The position numbers were made by a program, and so were the translations under genes. Positions 59,506 through 64,000 of a DNA stretch of 64,000 nt are shown in pieces. The notes under the pieces are model-generated. The model made no database searches. It saw nothing but the letters and a program-made list of their open reading frames with translations, and had not been told where the DNA came from. The first letter of the stretch is position 1, and each line of letters starts with the position of its first letter. Location: the NCBI GenBank assembly GCA_030432655.1, contig JAUILA010000006.1, forward strand, positions 62,001-126,000. The letters run 5' to 3'. The stretch comes from Bacteroidia bacterium. Its GTDB lineage: Bacteria > Bacteroidota > Bacteroidia > Cytophagales > Cyclobacteriaceae.

Positions 59506-60342
59506 ATGATTAAAACATTCGCCAGTGAACTCGAGTATGCCATTCCTTCCGAAATCCGGAAGTATCTTGTGGTTGCCTTAAACGGCCATTCCGATTCAGA
59601 TATTCAGGTCACCTATCCGGTACATGCCAATGGATTTCCTCTCCTGATTTATGTATATGGTGATCAGCCTACCCTGCACATCAACGGGGAGAGTGAATGT
59701 ACAAGGGATCGGCTTTATATAGCTGGACAAGTATATAATGTGGAGGCAAGTATTTCTATTGAAGGAAAATTCGGCCTGGTAGGCTTCCTGTTATATCCCA
59801 CAGCACCCTACTATCTTTTTCACAAATCGGGAGAATACTTTCTGAATAAGTGGCAATCGTTCAGTGATGTATGTCCGGTACAATGCAGTTCCCTGATGAA
59901 TTCATTGTCGCCGCACATGGACCGGTTGGAACAGGTGGGTTTACTAGTGAACTTTCTTAAGTTGTTGGCTGCGAATAGCCTGCCACGGGTGGAATGGCTC
60001 GATCAGTCGCTTAAAAAAATATATAAGCACAATGGTCTTTTATCTGTGGAATCGCTGGCGGACAACTGCGAAGTAAGTGTACGTCATTATCGTAGAAAAT
60101 TCAAGGAAGTTCTTGGTGTGCCTCCGAAATATTTCAGCAAGGTGGTCCAGCTGAATTCTGTATTCGAACTAATCAAATCAGGCAAGCATGAGAACCTGCA
60201 CCATCTTGCACTGGACTACGGTTACTTCGACCAGGCGCATTTTATCAGTGATTTTAAAAAACTAATGGGGGAAAGCCCTAATCAATTCCTGATGGGAAAA
60301 ACCTCATACCTGAAAACATATATGGGAAAGCGGGGATTATGA
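59506..60342 (+). CDS. AraC-family transcriptional regulator
   Basis: The 278-residue protein has an N-terminal domain (about 1-165) of the DUF6597-type sensor region and a C-terminal AraC DNA-binding domain with two helix-turn-helix units: Ser-Val-Glu-Ser-Leu-Ala-Asp-Asn-Cys-Glu-Val-Ser and His-Leu-Ala-Leu-Asp-Tyr-Gly-Tyr-Phe-Asp-Gln-Ala-His-Phe. Start at the ATG at 59506 rather than a TTG six codons earlier. It may control the divergent lipoprotein gene across the 71-base gap. Confidence 0.92.
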   Translation: MIKTFASELEYAIPSEIRKYLVVALNGHSDSDIQVTYPVHANGFPLLIYVYGDQPTLHINGESECTRDRLYIAGQVYNVEASISIEGKFGLVGFLLYPTAPYYLFHKSGEYFLNKWQSFSDVCPVQCSSLMNSLSPHMDRLEQVGLLVNFLKLLAANSLPRVEWLDQSLKKIYKHNGLLSVESLADNCEVSVRHYRRKFKEVLGVPPKYFSKVVQLNSVFELIKSGKHENLHHLALDYGYFDQAHFISDFKKLMGESPNQFLMGKTSYLKTYMGKRGL

Positions 60343-60361
60343 GCCAGTCAATTCGGTAAAT

Positions 60362-63300
60362 TTACTTCTCTCTGTTTCTTCTCAACACCCGGTTGCTGAA
60401 CCGGATATTTATCCCCATATCCCGGGCCGATGGCCTGGGATGGTCCGGATCCTGCACCAGCTGAATATAAAATTTACCCCCGGCTTTCTCAAACGTGGTT
60501 TTAGCCGGAAGTGTTAATCCATCATTTTTACCCAGATTCTTCCAGGGTACTGAGATCCAGATATCAAGATAGTCTTCGAGCCTGACCTGGCCCTCAATGA
60601 AAAGCTGGAGGGCGGAGGACTGTACTTCAGTTCTGGGTATCAGAATTTCTCCATTCTTAATATCCAGGGTCTGAACAATGGGCTGGAATTGCAGCTTTTC
60701 AAACCGCTCTTTGCTGAACAATACCACCTTGTCGAGCAGGGGGTCATATCCATATAATTTGAGTTGATGTAATGCCAGCGATACTTTGCCATTAAGTGAT
60801 TCAAAAAGCAGCTTTCCCTGTTCATCGAATCGCCCGCGTAAGTCAACCTGCAGGTCCGCAATCCCTTCGATCCGATCAGCTTCGCGCAATTCCTCATTGC
60901 CAAAATAATTGAGGTCCGTTATCATTTTATTCAGATTGAGCTGCGCAATGTTCATCTTGATATCCACCGGATAGGATTGCTGTTCGGTATTGCCAATTCT
61001 GAAGGTAAGGTCAACCGATCCGTCGTATATGTTCATAGACATTTTCTCAGCAACCAGGTCCCCGTCATTATCAAAGGAAAATGAAGTGCGGAAATCATTT
61101 ACCATCTGATCCTTGAAGAGCAACGAATCAAAGTACAGTGATAAGGTAGGATTGAAGGAATATATGATTTCATCCAGGGTTTCCCGGATCTTACGGATAT
61201 CGGCCTCCAGATTAGCGGAGTCCTTAGCTGCGGCTTCCCCGGAGTCAAAAAAGGTATCCAGGTCTTCAATATCCAGGTAGTCTGATTTTATCTGAAAGGC
61301 CGAACTGTGCCGCCCGGAGTCGCTGTTGATGAAGCTTGTAAAATTGTTAATCGTTCCGGAGAAGTCCAGCGAACTTTTACCCGGCAGATCCATATCCAGA
61401 TAGGTAAGGGTAGCCAGGTTGTTATTAATCTCTACCGCCAGGCTGTCGATTGGGATATCGAGCCCGGCTGTCGTATTATGTACCAGGGATGGCCCGATTC
61501 GCAGTGCGGCGGTGGCGTTTTGCTCCACCAGTGCCAGGCTTTCAGATTCCCCCTGGTAGGTGCCTGAAAATTCGAAGCTTCCGGTTTGAAATAAGAAATT
61601 GGTACTCCCCAGCAGGTCATTCAGGTCTGTATTCGGACCAGTCGCAATGACCGTAACCTCAAATTCAAACGGATCGTTATTGATCATGGTTTGTGATGCC
61701 TCCGGTGCCATGATGCGGCCGTTGACCTGCGCGCGGGATTGCTTATAGTAAATATCAAAATTTTCCATGCTGAGAACAGAATCATTCTCAAAAGCAATGC
61801 GCGAAGAAATATCATACATATTCAGATCCTTATACGATAAGGAGTCGATGGTTACTTGGATTGACGGATCAAAATGGTTGAGGTCCTTGAATACGGTATA
61901 CAGTTTTTTCTTCTCCCGCTCAGGCCCCTCCCGGTTCGCGGTACTTACTTTCTTTATCAGGTTTCGGACCGTATCTGCGTTCAGCCTGGGAAAGTGCAAA
62001 CGCACATCCACCGAACCTGAGGTGGCTTCTTTTCCAAGTAGAAAGTCCGGGTACCGGCTAACGCTCCCCTGCAGACGGACATCCTCATAATTTCCCATAT
62101 CAAAGGCAAAGTCATCCAGTAGGAGGCTGGAGCGTTCCACATCCAGCTTGAGTGAATCAAGGTGAATACGAAGGTCGGCTGGGACGTAGAAATAGGTATT
62201 ATCCCGGAGCACCAGCTCACCCCTGATATGGTACAGGAGGTCCTGAAACCGGTTTACACGCGCATCGACTGCACCTTCAAAATCAAATTCTCCCGATAAC
62301 ACATCCATAAGCTGAATGCGGAATAAGTCACGTAAGGCGGTCACTTTACCCCGGGAGGAGGCACGCATATCCACGCTGACCGGCTGGTTGACCGATCCGC
62401 GCGGAGGAGGTACCTGTACCGTTCCGCTTACGGAGGTGACTGATTCGTTAAAGTCAAATTCAAAGAAAGGAACTGACACCACTTCCGGCTGGTGAAGATT
62501 CAGTGATGCCCTGACATTATTCAGCTCAATCCCCTTGTAACTCAATGATTTCACGTCTACCCTGAGTTCCGGGTCAAACCGCCGGTGCAAGACCTCAATG
62601 GTTTCATGCAGATTTTTCTGATCAGTGGCGGCCCCTTGATCCGCCAGTAACCGGGTGCTGATGGCAATAATCTCATCCACATCAATATGATCTGCGATTA
62701 GTTCAGCATAACCTGTGGTCCTTGAAAAATTGTCATCGGTTAGCAGGTCACCCGGATGAGTCAGTCTGCCGGTGAAAATAATGTTGTCGCTGTCAGGCAG
62801 ACGTATCTCCAGATGACGGAGTACAGCTACATCACGTTCCAGCTGAAGGGTAAGTTTTTCTATTGGCAATCCAAGTTGATTTCTCTTAAGGGTAACGCGG
62901 GTATTTTGCAGGGAGAATGAGCCGCGGGCGTAATTAAATATCTCCGATGGATTAGGGATATCTCCGCTGATAGATGCCTTTAAATCAAAAGTTCCTCCCG
63001 TAAATTCAAAATTATCGGTACCCACCAGTCTGGCCAGGGCTTCGTTGCTGCCCTGCATTTCGACGGAGGAATTCAGGTAATTAAGGGCGTCAGGCGAACT
63101 CTGAAAATATGAGGGCCGGAATTTAACCTGAATATCGTCGGTGAGGGCAGTGAGACTGTCGATGGTTATGCGGACATCTTCACGGGAACGCTTTTGCAGC
63201 CGGATACTGTCCGTAGCATAAATATCGGTGGTTAAGTGACCGGTAAAGGAGGCTTGATCCAGTTCGATCTGATCAGCGAGGACCAGCCTGTTATCCGTTG

Positions 63301-64000
63301 TGGAGAAATCCACTATCACCAGCGGGAATTGGCCATATCCGAATCGGCCCCTGATGGTGGCTTCCGTTTTAAATGGCCTGAAAAGTTGAAACGGAGCTAT
63401 TTTGGCCTCGAGGCTGTCGGCCAGCAGGCCGCCGAGCACAGAAAGGTCGGTCTCCTCGTTAGCCAGGTAAAAGGCATAACCTGCCGAATCGGTAAGGTTG
63501 AAGGATGCCGCTGTTTCATAATGCTCATCATTCAAGGATAACCTGAACGTATCGGTACGGATTTCCTGATGCTGGCGGTCAAACGAAAAAGCGGGACGGC
63601 CGGTTACCCGGGTATTTTTGAGATACGCTCCCTTGAGCATATTGAAGCCGAGGCCCCGGACCATGACATTCATATCGGCCTCACCCCGGACCTGATCATC
63701 TTCGACAGTATATTCTCCCTCAAAGCGGTCAATCTCCATTTCAAAATATTTGTTGAGGGTGGTATCCTTCAGCAGAAGCCGTGAATGCTCCACCAGAAAT
63801 TCAGCACCGGAAGCATCCATGAAACCGGGAAGATAAAATGGCTCATTCTCCCTGTTGTTTTTCTCAAGTTTCAGGTTGATGTAATAACTGAAAGGCCGGG
63901 TGGGATGAACTTCTGAAATCAGCCGGGCATCGCTGATTGCGACTTCAGTGATATTCAGGTCCCCGAATAACAGGTCGAACGTACGTACGACAATGTCGGC
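60362..64000 (-). CDS. AsmA-like outer-membrane-biogenesis protein, cut by window edge
   Basis: The frame is open from the right edge of the window to its stop at 60362, and the in-frame ATG at 63820 is internal: the upstream codons read as a typical AsmA N-terminal beta-strand region. At least 1,212 residues are visible. AsmA/TamB-related proteins form long beta-rich bridges that carry lipid between membranes. The protein contains recurring units, each beginning Phe-(Asp/Asn)-Pro-x-(Leu/Ile) followed by strand-Ser-Leu-x-x-Lys-(Gly/Asp), at about residues 414, 680 and 920 (counting from 63820). C-terminal strands (about 985-1150) match the AsmA C-terminal domain. It is the last gene of a minus-strand transcript. 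Confidence 0.88.
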   Translation of the reverse strand, partial: ADIVVRTFDLLFGDLNITEVAISDARLISEVHPTRPFSYYINLKLEKNNRENEPFYLPGFMDASGAEFLVEHSRLLLKDTTLNKYFEMEIDRFEGEYTVEDDQVRGEADMNVMVRGLGFNMLKGAYLKNTRVTGRPAFSFDRQHQEIRTDTFRLSLNDEHYETAASFNLTDSAGYAFYLANEETDLSVLGGLLADSLEAKIAPFQLFRPFKTEATIRGRFGYGQFPLVIVDFSTTDNRLVLADQIELDQASFTGHLTTDIYATDSIRLQKRSREDVRITIDSLTALTDDIQVKFRPSYFQSSPDALNYLNSSVEMQGSNEALARLVGTDNFEFTGGTFDLKASISGDIPNPSEIFNYARGSFSLQNTRVTLKRNQLGLPIEKLTLQLERDVAVLRHLEIRLPDSDNIIFTGRLTHPGDLLTDDNFSRTTGYAELIADHIDVDEIIAISTRLLADQGAATDQKNLHETIEVLHRRFDPELRVDVKSLSYKGIELNNVRASLNLHQPEVVSVPFFEFDFNESVTSVSGTVQVPPPRGSVNQPVSVDMRASSRGKVTALRDLFRIQLMDVLSGEFDFEGAVDARVNRFQDLLYHIRGELVLRDNTYFYVPADLRIHLDSLKLDVERSSLLLDDFAFDMGNYEDVRLQGSVSRYPDFLLGKEATSGSVDVRLHFPRLNADTVRNLIKKVSTANREGPEREKKKLYTVFKDLNHFDPSIQVTIDSLSYKDLNMYDISSRIAFENDSVLSMENFDIYYKQSRAQVNGRIMAPEASQTMINNDPFEFEVTVIATGPNTDLNDLLGSTNFLFQTGSFEFSGTYQGESESLALVEQNATAALRIGPSLVHNTTAGLDIPIDSLAVEINNNLATLTYLDMDLPGKSSLDFSGTINNFTSFINSDSGRHSSAFQIKSDYLDIEDLDTFFDSGEAAAKDSANLEADIRKIRETLDEIIYSFNPTLSLYFDSLLFKDQMVNDFRTSFSFDNDGDLVAEKMSMNIYDGSVDLTFRIGNTEQQSYPVDIKMNIAQLNLNKMITDLNYFGNEELREADRIEGIADLQVDLRGRFDEQGKLLFESLNGKVSLALHQLKLYGYDPLLDKVVLFSKERFEKLQFQPIVQTLDIKNGEILIPRTEVQSSALQLFIEGQVRLEDYLDIWISVPWKNLGKNDGLTLPAKTTFEKAGGKFYIQLVQDPDHPRPSARDMGINIRFSNRVLRRNREK

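Noticed and set aside
1-64000. CRISPR array, rRNA genes or a restriction-modification pair
   Set aside because: I saw no regular spaced repeats, no rRNA-like sequence and no methyltransferase beside the nuclease.

Overview
The window comes from a Gram-negative member of the Bacteroidota, most likely a free-living Cytophagales-type lineage. The grounds are a secreted protein with a type IX secretion (T9SS) C-terminal sorting domain, many lipoprotein and Sec signal peptides, FtsX-type permeases of the large 800-residue kind, a eukaryote-like GT3 glycogen synthase, DUF4199, TonB-plug-like motifs, a Bacteroidota-type tyrosine integrase and weak Shine-Dalgarno sequences. I cannot name the species from sequence alone.

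Layout. 1-5.7 kb: an outer-membrane barrel fragment, a DUF3604 lipoprotein, a BamA/TamA-like barrel and a coupled parvulin-HupE pair. 5.7-11.9 kb: a hybrid bacteriophytochrome kinase, a DUF1508 protein, an NTF2-like/DUF2961 (GH172-like) pair and a T9SS cargo protein. 12.2-17.1 kb (minus strand): a tight four-gene operon with a hydrolase, an aldolase/dehydrogenase fusion, a TIM-barrel protein and a Tm-1-like ATP-binding protein. 17.2-20.1 kb: korAB. 20.3-28.5 kb: an ATP-cone/nuclease fusion, a GH20 hexosaminidase, an FtsX-like permease and hypF. 28.6-47.9 kb: mostly secreted or envelope enzymes (DinB-like, adenylate cyclase, GH109-like oxidoreductase, creatininase-like, HdeD, S9 peptidase, bestrophin, sulfatase, EEP phosphatase, vanadium haloperoxidase-like, esterase, S41 peptidase), then DUF429 with glycogen synthase, MsrA and a radical SAM protein.

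The accessory region is 48.7-54.6 kb. A tRNA-Val(GAC) gene is the attachment site of a small, visibly AT-rich integrative element bounded by a near-perfect 66-bp direct repeat. It carries an integrase at its right end, paired 10-bp arm-type sites at both ends, a 120-bp module present twice, several small secreted or lipoprotein genes of unknown function, and the in-frame 3' end of the UPF0158 gene that also sits intact just outside the element. These features suggest it was assembled in more than one step.

54.7-64 kb: UPF0158, a decayed reading frame, an ABC exporter, a two-gene operon whose second gene is split by a single in-frame stop, a PPC-like lipoprotein, an AraC regulator and an AsmA-like protein that runs off the right edge.

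No CRISPR array, rRNA or obvious defence island is present. The most interesting items are the element with its duplicated module and gene fossil, the Tm-1-like catabolic operon, the ATP-cone nuclease and the stop-interrupted gene.
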